Assembly (NCBI GenBank): GCA_964385465.1
Contig: CAYLPJ010000017.1
Coordinates: forward strand, 1-64,000
Length of the DNA: 64,000 nucleotides
Reading direction: 5' to 3'
Origin: CAYLPJ01 sp964385465
GTDB taxonomy: Bacteria; Planctomycetota; Phycisphaerae; SM23-33
The notes beneath the pieces are model-generated. The model saw only the letters and a program-made list of their open reading frames with translations. It had not been told where the DNA came from and made no database searches. This document shows positions 27,131 to 36,531 of this stretch, piece by piece. A program made the translations under genes and the position numbers. Each line of letters opens with the position of its first letter. The first letter of the stretch is position 1.

Positions 27131-30100
27131 CTACCGTCGGGCCATGTCCTCCAGGAAGCACTGCCCGTCCGTCGGAGGCTGCCAGGGGCTCGGCAGCTCG
27201 ATGCGAAGCCGCCGTAGCGTGCCCTTGCCCTCCCGGTCGAAGCCGGACTTGTCGATCACCGTGCTGTGATACAGGCAGTTCAAATCCACCCACGCCACCA
27301 GCCGCCGCCACTGCCTTCGGGGCATGTCCACCCGCTTGCGATGCCCGGGGTCGTTCAGCAGTGTGGTGATCAGCTTGCTCTGCGTGGAGCCGAACTGGTA
27401 CGGCCGCGTGATCTCCGCGCCGTCGTGGCGGTTGGAGATGCTCACCAGCATGCCTGGATACTCGTTCCGCTGCATCTTCTTGGCAATGATCTCGTTGGCC
27501 GGCTTGCCCGCCAGAACGGTGCGGACGTCCAGCTCCGGGTGGAGGCCCTTGTGGACCTTCAGGTCGCGGATGGGAGTCTTGTCGGCGGGCTTGAGCCCGA
27601 ACAGCGTGCGGTAGGACTGCATGAACCCGCTGACCTTACGGGCGGTGAAATCGTGCCCCCCGGCGGGCTCGGCGCCGCTGTGGCAACGGGCGCAGTGCGC
27701 CTCGAAGATCGGCTGGATGTCCGTCTCGAATTCCAGGGCGTGGCGGTCGCCCCAAGGGGGCGGTTCGGGCGTCACCGGCGGGGCGAGCACGGCCGAGGGC
27801 ACACGGGCCGCGTGAACCGTGGCCGGGGCGACGTCCCGGGTTTCGTGACAGCCGATGCAGCCGCGTTTCTCCCCGGGCTGGAGCGTGACGCTCGTCCGCA
27901 TGCGCCGGACCTCGCAGCCGTCGGCGTCCAGGGCCTGGAAGAACACCGGCACGCTGGCGGGCACCTTGAAGTACGCGCTGCCGTCGTGGGCCACCGGCAC
28001 CGTGCCGATCACCCGGCTGGGCGCCCACAGCCAGTAGCTGAAGTGCCCGCTCGTCGAGCAGCCGGGAAGATAGTGCAGGTGGTTGAAGTCGTACGGCTGG
28101 TTGGAATCCGGGGACACGATGGCGGGGAGCATCAGCCGCTGGACGATCCGCAGCCGCTTGATCGCCCCCGGGCGGACGCCGGGCATGTCGGCGTAGACGT
28201 TCTGCACGTAGGTCGTCGCGTGCGGCGCTTCGGGCTCCTCGACCTCGGGCAGGACGGGCGGCACGGGGCGGGGCGTAAGGGGCTGGGGCAGCGCGGCCGT
28301 CCACAGTCGCTGGCGGTGGAGCAGTTCGCGTCCGCCCCAGACGTCGAGGTAGTAGACGGCGAAGTCCACCTGGTCGCCGGAGAGTTCTCCCGCGGCCAGG
28401 AAGCATTGGCCCGACAGCGGGAACGGGTTGAGGTACCGCCCGCCGCTGTTGGGCACGCCGCCGGGCGCTACAGGCTCCAGCGGGTTCCCCATGCCCCCCT
28501 CGAAGTCGCTGGCTCCCGGCGTCAGCAGCCGCATGGCCGAGCGGGCGTTGATTCCCGCGGCCGGCGAGAAGACCACGATCGGGCCCATCTCGTAGTTGTG
28601 GTGGCCCTGCACCGTGGCGGTGTAGACGTCCTCGCCCGTGGCGGCCTGGCGGACGTCGCGAAGGCTCATCGGGCGGTCGATGTGCTGCTTGTAGAACGCG
28701 TCGGTACCCGTCCCGTCGGGTCGGCAGGTCCAGGCGGTGTGCAGCTCGTAGAAGTGCCGCTCCTGGTACTCCCAGTGGGTGAACACCACCTGCCCGCTGG
28801 CCAGCACGTGCGGATGGCGGTCGAAGTCCTTGTTGTTGCTCAGTGCGCGGACGCGGCCGGCGTCGCGGTCGAGGCGGAAGAGATTGCAGCAGCGCTTGTC
28901 CTGGAGGAACGCGCCGGCGCACTGGTTGCCGAAGTTCGACCGGTCCGAGCAGAACACCACGTCGCCGTCGGGCAGGTAGGCGCACTCGATATCCGACTGC
29001 GTCGGGTGGTCGGTGAGCTGGGTCAACCCCGTACCGTCAATCCCCATCTCGTACAGGTGGGACACGTCGGAGTTGAAGCCGTACGGATGGTCGCCGTCCG
29101 GCTGCTTGCAGTAGGAGAACACCACCCGGTCCCCGCCCCACCAGACGTCCATCCCGCGGACCGAGCCCTTGCCCAGCCGCCCGGCGATCAGCGGCGTCGC
29201 CGCCTCGGCCGGGTCCGGCGTTCGCTTGACCATCACGTCCCCACCGGGCTTCTGGCGGTTGGGCTTGACGGCCCCGTTGATGTTCCCCCCGCCGTTGCCG
29301 CCGTAGTCATCCCGGGTGATGAAGGCGATGCCCTCGCGAGGGAACTCCGGAACGGTGAGCATGATGGGCCGGCACGCGGCGCGGAGCTTCAACCAGGCGG
29401 CGCGGGCGGAGGTCAGGTCGCCGGCCTCGGCGGCGGCGCGAACCTCGGCGAAGGCAGCATCCACGCGCCGCAGCAGTGCGGGGGCCTCGGGCACGTCGTG
29501 CAGGGCGGCATTGCGGGCCAGCAGCTTCTCCGCCCGCTCACGCTGAACGGCAGCGTCTGCGAGGACGTCCTCGCAGCGCCGGTGCCGGCCGAGCTGGACG
29601 AGCTGGCGTGCGTAGTCGTCCCGCAGCCGCAGCGACGCCGGACGCGCCCACCAGGCCTGGTACCACCCCGGGTTGTCTTCCCGGGGCCAGACGCACTTGC
29701 GACGGCTCGGCGTGCTGGCCATCTCCTTGTGAACGCGAAGCGTCAGCGTCCACTCGGCCATCGCCTGGATGACCGGGTCGTCGTGCCCCAGCAGCCGGGC
29801 GGCCCGTTTGGCGAAGGCCTCGGGGAACGCCCGCATGTCGCGGTCGCGACGGGTCGTCACCAGCTTCAGCAGCACGTCCGCCGCGCCGGTGTCGCCGGCA
29901 ATGTCGCCCCGGGCCAGCAACCTGTCCACGATCGCCAGCGCCGTCCCATCGCGCTTGCCGGGCGTGAGCTCGCGGACCATCAACTGGATGCGGATCCCGC
30001 CGTCGCCCCGACGCTGGCATTCGTGGATGTGTCCGGCCCACGCAGCGACGTCCGGGCGGTCCAGCAGCGAGCCCATCTCGCGGGACTTGCGCTTCCGCTC

Positions 30101-30208
30101 CAGGTGGTGATACTCCTCGCCCCCCGCGACGCCGCAGAGCGCGCCGCAGCACGCCAGCCAGGCCGCCAATGCCACCCGCCCGATCCGGGCTCGCTTCGTC
30201 GCAATCAT
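27131..30208 (-). CDS. Secreted propeller/c-haem protein, hydrazine-synthase-alpha-like family (two haem motifs)
   Basis: This 1025-aa protein has a signal peptide (about 1-29) and a helical N-terminal extension of about 300 residues absent from the homologue at 13323. A TolB-like propeller follows (about 345-650; YLPDGDVVFCSDRSNFG, VVFTHWEYQERH). C-terminal haem motifs are CIGCH (784-788) and CARCH (839-843), the latter in DIQPIFEAHCARCHSG, typical of planctomycete cytochromes. The shared phrases show both proteins are one family; this one lacks the third CxxCH. GGAG lies 7 bases before ATG, which overlaps the stop of the LRR gene by four bases. It is the last gene of the nine-gene unit and converges with the arabinofuranosidase. 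Confidence 0.83.
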   Translation of the reverse strand: MIATKRARIGRVALAAWLACCGALCGVAGGEEYHHLERKRKSREMGSLLDRPDVAAWAGHIHECQRRGDGGIRIQLMVRELTPGKRDGTALAIVDRLLARGDIAGDTGAADVLLKLVTTRRDRDMRAFPEAFAKRAARLLGHDDPVIQAMAEWTLTLRVHKEMASTPSRRKCVWPREDNPGWYQAWWARPASLRLRDDYARQLVQLGRHRRCEDVLADAAVQRERAEKLLARNAALHDVPEAPALLRRVDAAFAEVRAAAEAGDLTSARAAWLKLRAACRPIMLTVPEFPREGIAFITRDDYGGNGGGNINGAVKPNRQKPGGDVMVKRTPDPAEAATPLIAGRLGKGSVRGMDVWWGGDRVVFSYCKQPDGDHPYGFNSDVSHLYEMGIDGTGLTQLTDHPTQSDIECAYLPDGDVVFCSDRSNFGNQCAGAFLQDKRCCNLFRLDRDAGRVRALSNNKDFDRHPHVLASGQVVFTHWEYQERHFYELHTAWTCRPDGTGTDAFYKQHIDRPMSLRDVRQAATGEDVYTATVQGHHNYEMGPIVVFSPAAGINARSAMRLLTPGASDFEGGMGNPLEPVAPGGVPNSGGRYLNPFPLSGQCFLAAGELSGDQVDFAVYYLDVWGGRELLHRQRLWTAALPQPLTPRPVPPVLPEVEEPEAPHATTYVQNVYADMPGVRPGAIKRLRIVQRLMLPAIVSPDSNQPYDFNHLHYLPGCSTSGHFSYWLWAPSRVIGTVPVAHDGSAYFKVPASVPVFFQALDADGCEVRRMRTSVTLQPGEKRGCIGCHETRDVAPATVHAARVPSAVLAPPVTPEPPPWGDRHALEFETDIQPIFEAHCARCHSGAEPAGGHDFTARKVSGFMQSYRTLFGLKPADKTPIRDLKVHKGLHPELDVRTVLAGKPANEIIAKKMQRNEYPGMLVSISNRHDGAEITRPYQFGSTQSKLITTLLNDPGHRKRVDMPRRQWRRLVAWVDLNCLYHSTVIDKSGFDREGKGTLRRLRIELPSPWQPPTDGQCFLEDMARR

Positions 30209-31245
30209 CGCATCACTCCGGAACGGTAGTGTTCGTCGCGGGGGAATTTCTTAAGCTCGCCCGTGCCTTCGATCGTGCCGCCCTTGACCACGATCGTCAG
30301 ATCGGGACGGGCGTCGTGCAGCTTGCGGACAGCCGGGTGGTCCTTCTTGACGTCCGGCTCGGCGTTGTGCAGGTCCACCACCTCCAGGCTGCGGATGCCC
30401 GCGAGGTGCTCCAGGCCGCCCTCCCAGGCCAGCTCCGGCCAGCGGATGCCCATGTAGATCGCCCGCAGCTTGCGATGCCCCCGCAGCCCGCGGAGCGAGC
30501 GGGAAGTGATGGGCGCGGCCTTGCGGTCCTTCGGGCGCCTGGGGCGGATCTCCAGCACCTCCAGGGCGGGCAGGGCCTCGAGAACGCGGACCAGGTCGGC
30601 GTCGCTCATCGTCGTGCGGTGGAGCTGGAGGTTGCGGACCTTCGGAGAGCCGAGGATGAACTTCACTGCCTCGGGGCCGGAAAAGGTGGTGTCCAGCTCC
30701 AGCTTCTCCAACTCCGGCTGCGGCGTGAGCAGGTGGATGCTCACGTCCTTGACCGCGAAGCAGTGCTTCAGCTCCAGCACCTTCAGCGGGCGTTTCAGCT
30801 CGTTGACCACCAGCGCGGCGTTGGCGTCGGCAAGCGGGTAGTCGTAGCCCTCGCGGTCGCGGAAGAGCTTGTCGTTGATGCAATGCAGGCGAAGGTCGAT
30901 CAGCTCGGGCAGCCCGGCGAGAACGCGGTAGCCGGCATTGGTGACGGGCTGCTTCTCCAGGAACACCGTCCGCAGTCGGGGCATCTTTCCCACGGCCTCG
31001 GTCAGTTCCTCGTCCCGCACGCCGGGCGCGGCCGAGGCTTGCTTGTCTTTCCTGTGGATGCCGTGATTGCTCAGCGCCAGCAGGACCACGTTGCCGGCCT
31101 CGTCGGTCTTGATGTTGCCGGCCTCGACCTTGGCGAGAAGCCGCTCGGCTAGCTCGCGCTGGCTGAGGCCCTCGCCGGCGAACGCCCCGGCGGCGCAGGA
31201 GGCGGCCAGGCAGGCCGCGAGGATCCGCGTACGGGTGCGCATCAT
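30205..31245 (-). CDS. Secreted leucine-rich-repeat protein
   Basis: This 346-aa protein has a signal peptide (about 1-22) followed by leucine-rich repeats of irregular length, such as MPRLRTVFLEKQPVTNAGY, LPELIDLRLH, LKVLELKHC and LPALEVLEIRP. They form a curved binding surface with no catalytic motif. LRR proteins of this kind are common in planctomycetes and often sit beside cytochrome-containing proteins. It overlaps by four bases with both neighbours: its ATG with the GH26 stop, and its stop with the propeller/c-haem start. That suggests equal synthesis and a possible complex with the haem protein or polysaccharide. The partner is unknown. Confidence 0.78.
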   Translation of the reverse strand: MMRTRTRILAACLAASCAAGAFAGEGLSQRELAERLLAKVEAGNIKTDEAGNVVLLALSNHGIHRKDKQASAAPGVRDEELTEAVGKMPRLRTVFLEKQPVTNAGYRVLAGLPELIDLRLHCINDKLFRDREGYDYPLADANAALVVNELKRPLKVLELKHCFAVKDVSIHLLTPQPELEKLELDTTFSGPEAVKFILGSPKVRNLQLHRTTMSDADLVRVLEALPALEVLEIRPRRPKDRKAAPITSRSLRGLRGHRKLRAIYMGIRWPELAWEGGLEHLAGIRSLEVVDLHNAEPDVKKDHPAVRKLHDARPDLTIVVKGGTIEGTGELKKFPRDEHYRSGVMR

Positions 31246-33080
31246 TTGCTTCCCTTCTCGCCGGAGGCCCCGGCATGGGGCAGGCGCTTGTAGACGCAGA
31301 GCTCCTCGACGGCGTAGCTGCCCCAGTCCGTGCCCCGCTTCGTGCACAGCAGGCGGACGTGGCGGGCCTTGACGGGGGCGAACGTCACCGCGCCGGGCTG
31401 GCAGGAACGGCTGGCGCCCTCGGCGACGGACGTCCAGTCTCTGCCGTCCCCGGACACCTGGACGGCCCACTCGGCCGCGTGAGCCTTGCCCCAGGTGACG
31501 CACGCGGCGCCGATGGTTCGCGGCCGGCCGAGGTCGACCGCCAGCCACTGGGGCACCTTGGCCTTGCGGTCGCCGGACCAGGCCGTCCACGGGTCGCCGT
31601 CGACGGCCCGTTCCGCTTGCTCGGCGTCATGGGAGGCCGACGCCTTCGCACCGGCGGCGAGGTTCTCGATGCCCACCGCGAGGCGAACGACGTTGGACCA
31701 CCGCGCGCCGCCGCGGTCGTCGGTTGCCCGGGCGATCACGCTGTACAGGCCCGGGCCCGGCGGGGTCCACGTGAGCTTCGCCGGGGCGGATTCCGCCTCG
31801 GCCAGCGGCTTCGACGCGGCCAGCAGCTCCTCGGCCGAACCGCTGTACAGGTACGGCCAGGTCCACCACTGCCGGCCCAGCAGGCGCAGCTCGACCTTGG
31901 CGACGGTCCCGTCGCGGTCGGCGGCCTCGACGGCAAACGTCGCGGTCTCGCCGTCGACGTGCTCGCCGTCGGCCGGCGATGCGATGCGGACGTCCGGGCG
32001 GGCGTTGTGCTCGGGCGACAGGTCGGGCAGTTCGTCCAGCGTGATGACCGCCTCGTGCGTGTAGGTCTTGCGGACCCACCGGGCCGGGTTCTGCGTGACC
32101 CCGCCGACCCACCACGGCAGGGCGTAGAGCCACACCGGCCCCCCGGCCTGCATGACGTCCGGGGAGGGGATGGAGCGGCACTCGCAGAGGGCGTAGGGCT
32201 TGCCCGGTGCGACCGCCCGGATGATCTTCATCGCCTTCGGATACGTGTCGTCGTAGGCCTTCGACCAGCCGAAGTACGTGTTCGGGTAGATGTCGATCCC
32301 CGCAATGTCCACGTACTTCCCGCCGGGGTAGTGGCGCTTGCGGAAGGCGATCTTCTCGGCCAGCGGGCGGTCGCGCTTCACATTTGTCTTCAGTCCCGCC
32401 GAGTAGACCCAGATGAGGTTGTGCAGCTTCCGCTCCTTGACGAGATAGTCGAACACCATCCGCCAGAGCTTCGCCGTGTTCTCGGGGGTGTCCTTGTCCG
32501 TCCACCAGAACCAGCCGCCATCGATCTCGTGCAGCGGCCGCCACAGCACCGGCACGCGTGCGTCGGCGAGTTGCTGGAGGTAGTCGGCCGTCAGCTTCAG
32601 GTCCCGCATCGTCGCGGCGTGCTCCTCGGTGCCGGGCGTGACGACTTTGCCCACGTCGATCTGCCCGCGCGCGTTCCGCCCGCCCCACGCCGAGCCCTTC
32701 GGCGAGCCGGGCGTGATCCAGTGCCACTGCATCGTGACGACGCCCCCCTCTTCGGCCCACCACTGCTGCGCACGCTCCATCGTGCGCTGGAGGATCTTCC
32801 GGTAGCTCTTCCCCCACTTCGGCTTGTTCCATCCGCTGGCGTCGAAGGTGTGGACGGCAGCGCGGCGCCCGCACATGGCGTAGATCGTCTCCCCGTTGCC
32901 GTGGTTCTCCGTCCCGGAGAGCGTCACCTTCCCGTAGACACCGTGGAGATACTCCAGCACTCGCCGGGCCTCGGGGATGAGATCGGGGTCCACGGGTTTG
33001 ACGCGCTCGGCAGCGGGCGCCCCCGCCACGGCCGATAGAAGGGCTGCCGCCGTCCACACTGAATGCAGTTTTCCGTACAT
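31242..33080 (-). CDS. Secreted GH26-type beta-mannanase with Ig-like and discoidin-like (CBM32) domains
   Basis: This enzyme probably cuts internal beta-1,4-mannosidic bonds in mannan or a related glycan. The 612-aa protein has a signal peptide (about 1-23). A GH26 barrel (about 30-345) has the family signature RPLHEIDGGWFWW (acid/base E185) and a likely nucleophile at E300 in ALCEC. An Ig-like domain (about 365-470) and a C-terminal F5/8-type C domain (about 475-605; GDPWTAWSGDRK, WLAVDLGRPRTIG) probably bind carbohydrate. Some GH26 enzymes act on xylan or mixed-linkage glucan, so the substrate is not certain. The stop overlaps the LRR start by four bases; the beta-helix gene ends 30 bases upstream. 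Confidence 0.9.
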   Translation of the reverse strand: MYGKLHSVWTAAALLSAVAGAPAAERVKPVDPDLIPEARRVLEYLHGVYGKVTLSGTENHGNGETIYAMCGRRAAVHTFDASGWNKPKWGKSYRKILQRTMERAQQWWAEEGGVVTMQWHWITPGSPKGSAWGGRNARGQIDVGKVVTPGTEEHAATMRDLKLTADYLQQLADARVPVLWRPLHEIDGGWFWWTDKDTPENTAKLWRMVFDYLVKERKLHNLIWVYSAGLKTNVKRDRPLAEKIAFRKRHYPGGKYVDIAGIDIYPNTYFGWSKAYDDTYPKAMKIIRAVAPGKPYALCECRSIPSPDVMQAGGPVWLYALPWWVGGVTQNPARWVRKTYTHEAVITLDELPDLSPEHNARPDVRIASPADGEHVDGETATFAVEAADRDGTVAKVELRLLGRQWWTWPYLYSGSAEELLAASKPLAEAESAPAKLTWTPPGPGLYSVIARATDDRGGARWSNVVRLAVGIENLAAGAKASASHDAEQAERAVDGDPWTAWSGDRKAKVPQWLAVDLGRPRTIGAACVTWGKAHAAEWAVQVSGDGRDWTSVAEGASRSCQPGAVTFAPVKARHVRLLCTKRGTDWGSYAVEELCVYKRLPHAGASGEKGSK

Positions 33081-33110
33081 CGTGCACCTTCGAGGGTCAT
33101 GGGGTCCGGG

Positions 33111-36100
33111 CTATTGCTTGAACGCCTCGACGGCCCCGGCGTCGCGTTTGCCGTCGTCGGGCTTTCGGCCGGTGAAGTCACGGAGGAACGGCCCGTCGAA
33201 CTGCCAGGCGCAGAGTTCCTCGATGGTCGTGCGCGAGTCCGCCAGCGTGCCGCGGCAGACGCGGAGGAAGTCGATCGCGCCGACGAACCGGTCCGTATCG
33301 TCACTGGCCTTGCCGACCAGTACGTCGGCGGTAGTGTCCAAGGAGGCGTCGGGGGCCAAGGCCACCTTGGCCTGCCCCGCGGGCTTGCCGTCGAGGTAGA
33401 TCGTCATCCGCCGGGCCTGTCGGTCGGCCTCGGCAAGGACGTGATGCCACTGGCCGTCGTTGACCTTCCCCGCCGAGGCGACCGTCGCGTGCTTGCCCCC
33501 GGAGCTGATGCGCAGGGCGGCCCGGCCGGCGTCGTCCACCGCCAACCGGTAGCCGCTCTCGCCGTCGTGCTTGGCGAGGATCATCCCGCCGACATGTTCC
33601 GGCTCGGTGCGGAAGATGGCCTCGACGAGCACGTTCTCGGTGCCGATCCGCAGCGTCTTCCGCCGCTCGACGGGGTACCGAACGCAGCCCTCCCCGCCCC
33701 CGGCCGGCTCGACGACCTCGAACGGCGCCTCGCGGGGGATGCGATCCTTGTGCTTGCCGCGGAACCGCGACAGCGGGATACGGAAGTCCTTCCGCAGCGG
33801 CGCGTCGGGGTAGCGGGCGAACCGCTTGCCGTCGAAGACCAGGGCCCCGTCGGTCCAGTCCTCACTCGGCGAGGCGACGAAGTCCTCCAAGGCGGCCTCG
33901 CTCACCGTCAGGTCGAACGTGGGCACCTGCTCGTAGAGCATGCGGTAGAAGTGGGCCTCAGACATGTACCAGTGGTAGTCGATCACCCGCCGCGGGTCCG
34001 CCCGGTTCTCCGTGAAATGCCACTCCCCCACCGTGCCGTACAGCGACCACGGAATGAAGTACCGCACCCCGCGGTCGATCGCCGCCGATCCGGGCCGCGG
34101 GCGGAAGTCCACGTCGGCGGCCGAGCCGATTTTCGCCTTCTCACTGCCGGCGATCGGCCGCTCGTCGGTCGCCACGCCGAGCTGCCCGAAGCGGATGGGG
34201 AACTGCTGCATCTGCTCGGCCATCTTCGCGATCTTGTCGGCGGCGATCTGGTTGGGGATATCCAGCAGGGGCTTCTTCTGCTTGTCGTAGCGCTGCTTGA
34301 GGATGGCTCCGGCCTCGGCCTCGCCGTGGAAGACGTTGGCCGCGAAGGCCAGGGAGGGCACGCCGCGCATGCCGGAGGAGGCGTCGTCGCCCCCGCCGAC
34401 CAGCGACGGGTCGCCCACGCGGTTGTTGGCCAGGAAGAGGTCCCTGATCTCGCTGAAGACGTTGCCCAGCACGTCGCAGCGGTTGCCGCTGCTGCCCCCG
34501 ACGCCCTTGCCGTGGCGATACAGCGTGTTGTTCGTGAACTGGTTGAGGAACCCGAAGACCATGAAGTAGGCCGAGTTGCGGCTGCGGTACGGGTCGTCCC
34601 GGTCCGTGGTCAGGCCCCAGATCACATTGTTGAAGCAGTAGATCTTGTAGGCCCCATCGAGGTACAGCGGGTAGGAGAGGTTCGTCACCGGGATGCCCCA
34701 GAACCCCCCGGGCATGTGCCCGGGCGAGCTGCCGATGTTGTTGCACCAGGCGTAGATCGGCCCGCCCTGCCACAGCGCCAGTCCGCCGTAGTCGTTGACG
34801 CCCAGGGCCGTGTCCTCGGTGAGGTTGTGGTGGACGAGGATGCGGATCAGCGGCACGTCCACGGTGCGGATGGCCAGCGACCCCAACGCCCCCTGCTTGC
34901 CGCCGAACACCACGATCCCCGACCCGAAGCTCCGCCGGATGATGTTCCCGGCGACCTCCCCCGTCCGCGGATACAGCACCGACACCGTCGGCACGTTCGA
35001 CTGCACGTTTCCCGCGTGCCGCATGCCGGTGTTGTGGAACCGGTTCCGCAGCACCTCCACGTGGCCGAGCCGGCCGAACGGCTTGTGCAGCGAGCCGCCC
35101 GAGCCGTCGGCGATGCGGATGCCCGTCTCCCACACGTCGCGGAAGTCGCAGTCCGTCACGCGAATGTGGTCCATGAACTCCGTCGACGGGGCCTTGCGGG
35201 CCATGTCCAGGTCCGCCGAGACGCCCACCTCCGCGATGTCGTGGAACTCGCAGTGACGCACCGTGATGTGGCTGGAACTGCCGCTGATCGCGACCGTCGC
35301 CCCACGGGCGAAGCTGAACCGCAGGCCGCTGATCTCGATGTGGCTGCGCCCCTCGATCGCGATCGTGCCGTAATCGTTGCTGAACTCCAGCCGCAGCGAA
35401 TTGGGGTTCACGCCGTCGCCCGGCCGCAGGAACAGCAGGCCCGTGGACTTGTCGAGGTAGAACTCCCCGGGCGTGTCGAGGTACTGCGGCAGGTTCTCGA
35501 TCATGTAGCGGACGTTCTTCTTCATCCCGCCGGGGTAGCCCTGAAGGAAGGCGCCTTGGTCGGGGTGGTAGTACGGGACCTCCTCCTTGATCCTCTTCGG
35601 TTTGGTGGTAGCGGGAATCAGCTTCGGCGCCGGCGTGCCCATGAACAACGGGTACTGCGACCACAGATAGCCCCCCGTGAAGTAGTCCCGCGGGAATCCC
35701 TTGAGGTCTTCGTCGAACGGTCCGCCAAGCTCGCGTCCCTTGGCATCCTTGAACTTCGTCGAGCCGTCCCACTTGTGCCAGTAGTCCATCGCGAAGCTCT
35801 CCCCGCCCGGCTGGAAGTCCGGGCTGCGGGCGAGGTGGAGCTTCGTGACTTTCCCGTTCGTGGCCACCAGGAACAGGCCGTAGAACGGCGGGGCGACCGT
35901 CCGCTCCCACGACGCCGCCGGCTGGCTGAACGGGACGTCCTTCTTCTTCTCCGCGTCGAAGAGCCCCGCAGCCGCGAGGTCCAGGGCCCAGACCTTCCCC
36001 GGCTCGGGCAGCTGCTCGGGCGCGTCGACCTTCGCGGCGGGCACCCACTTGGCCGGCAGCCTCTCCGAGCCGAGAAACCAGGGCCGGCCCTGGCCCCAGT

Positions 36101-36488
36101 CCGGATCCCATGTCAGGCGGATGGGCTTGCCCGGTTGGCCCGACTCGTCGGCGTTGAGCTGCCCGCGGTAGATCACGCCTCCCTTGAAGACGTACGTGAG
36201 CGGCCCCGCCCCCTTGGCCGCAACGCCCCCTGCCTGGCGGTCCCACGGATGGTGCTTCCAGGCCTTGTCCTTCGACGTGCCGGGGTTGGCATCGTCGCCG
36301 GCGTCGTAGTCGATGTACCGCACCTCGCCGGCGGCCTCGAAGGCATACGGGCTGGGCGCCCACTTGAGTTCGCCGGTCGCCAGCACCTCCGCATGCGGTC
36401 GCTGCCAGGAATACTCCGCCGCCCCAGCCGAGGTCGCGATGGCTGCGAGGCACAGGGCCATGCACCGGGTCATGCGAGCGTATCTCAC
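33111..36488 (-). CDS. Secreted right-handed beta-helix protein with C-terminal LamG domain (paralog 2)
   Basis: This 1125-aa protein has the same plan as the paralogs at 18392 and 36532. It has a signal peptide (about 1-23), EYSWQRPHAEV, then GDDANPGT (about 64-71), a long parallel beta-helix (to about 800), a LamG domain (about 950-1085; QWHHVLAEADRQ, IYLDGKPAG) and C-terminal DGKRDAGAVE. I chose the GTG start at 36488 because AAGGAG lies 8 bases upstream; an ATG at 36473 is the alternative. The adjacent paralog 3 ends 43 bases upstream and is more like this one than paralog 1, sharing phrases such as GGGDDASSGMRGVP/GGGDDGSSGRRGVP. A recent tandem duplication is likely. Confidence 0.84.
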   Translation of the reverse strand: MRYARMTRCMALCLAAIATSAGAAEYSWQRPHAEVLATGELKWAPSPYAFEAAGEVRYIDYDAGDDANPGTSKDKAWKHHPWDRQAGGVAAKGAGPLTYVFKGGVIYRGQLNADESGQPGKPIRLTWDPDWGQGRPWFLGSERLPAKWVPAAKVDAPEQLPEPGKVWALDLAAAGLFDAEKKKDVPFSQPAASWERTVAPPFYGLFLVATNGKVTKLHLARSPDFQPGGESFAMDYWHKWDGSTKFKDAKGRELGGPFDEDLKGFPRDYFTGGYLWSQYPLFMGTPAPKLIPATTKPKRIKEEVPYYHPDQGAFLQGYPGGMKKNVRYMIENLPQYLDTPGEFYLDKSTGLLFLRPGDGVNPNSLRLEFSNDYGTIAIEGRSHIEISGLRFSFARGATVAISGSSSHITVRHCEFHDIAEVGVSADLDMARKAPSTEFMDHIRVTDCDFRDVWETGIRIADGSGGSLHKPFGRLGHVEVLRNRFHNTGMRHAGNVQSNVPTVSVLYPRTGEVAGNIIRRSFGSGIVVFGGKQGALGSLAIRTVDVPLIRILVHHNLTEDTALGVNDYGGLALWQGGPIYAWCNNIGSSPGHMPGGFWGIPVTNLSYPLYLDGAYKIYCFNNVIWGLTTDRDDPYRSRNSAYFMVFGFLNQFTNNTLYRHGKGVGGSSGNRCDVLGNVFSEIRDLFLANNRVGDPSLVGGGDDASSGMRGVPSLAFAANVFHGEAEAGAILKQRYDKQKKPLLDIPNQIAADKIAKMAEQMQQFPIRFGQLGVATDERPIAGSEKAKIGSAADVDFRPRPGSAAIDRGVRYFIPWSLYGTVGEWHFTENRADPRRVIDYHWYMSEAHFYRMLYEQVPTFDLTVSEAALEDFVASPSEDWTDGALVFDGKRFARYPDAPLRKDFRIPLSRFRGKHKDRIPREAPFEVVEPAGGGEGCVRYPVERRKTLRIGTENVLVEAIFRTEPEHVGGMILAKHDGESGYRLAVDDAGRAALRISSGGKHATVASAGKVNDGQWHHVLAEADRQARRMTIYLDGKPAGQAKVALAPDASLDTTADVLVGKASDDTDRFVGAIDFLRVCRGTLADSRTTIEELCAWQFDGPFLRDFTGRKPDDGKRDAGAVEAFKQ

Positions 36489-36531
36489 GTGTCGGGCTCC
36501 TTGATCTGGGGATTCGCGGTCGCGTGGGGTC

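Noticed and set aside
13323..30208. Hydrazine synthase (anammox) for the two propeller/c-haem proteins
   Set aside because: The family resemblance is in propeller and haem domains only. No beta/gamma subunit, hydrazine dehydrogenase or anammoxosome gene is present, and the context is carbohydrate degradation.
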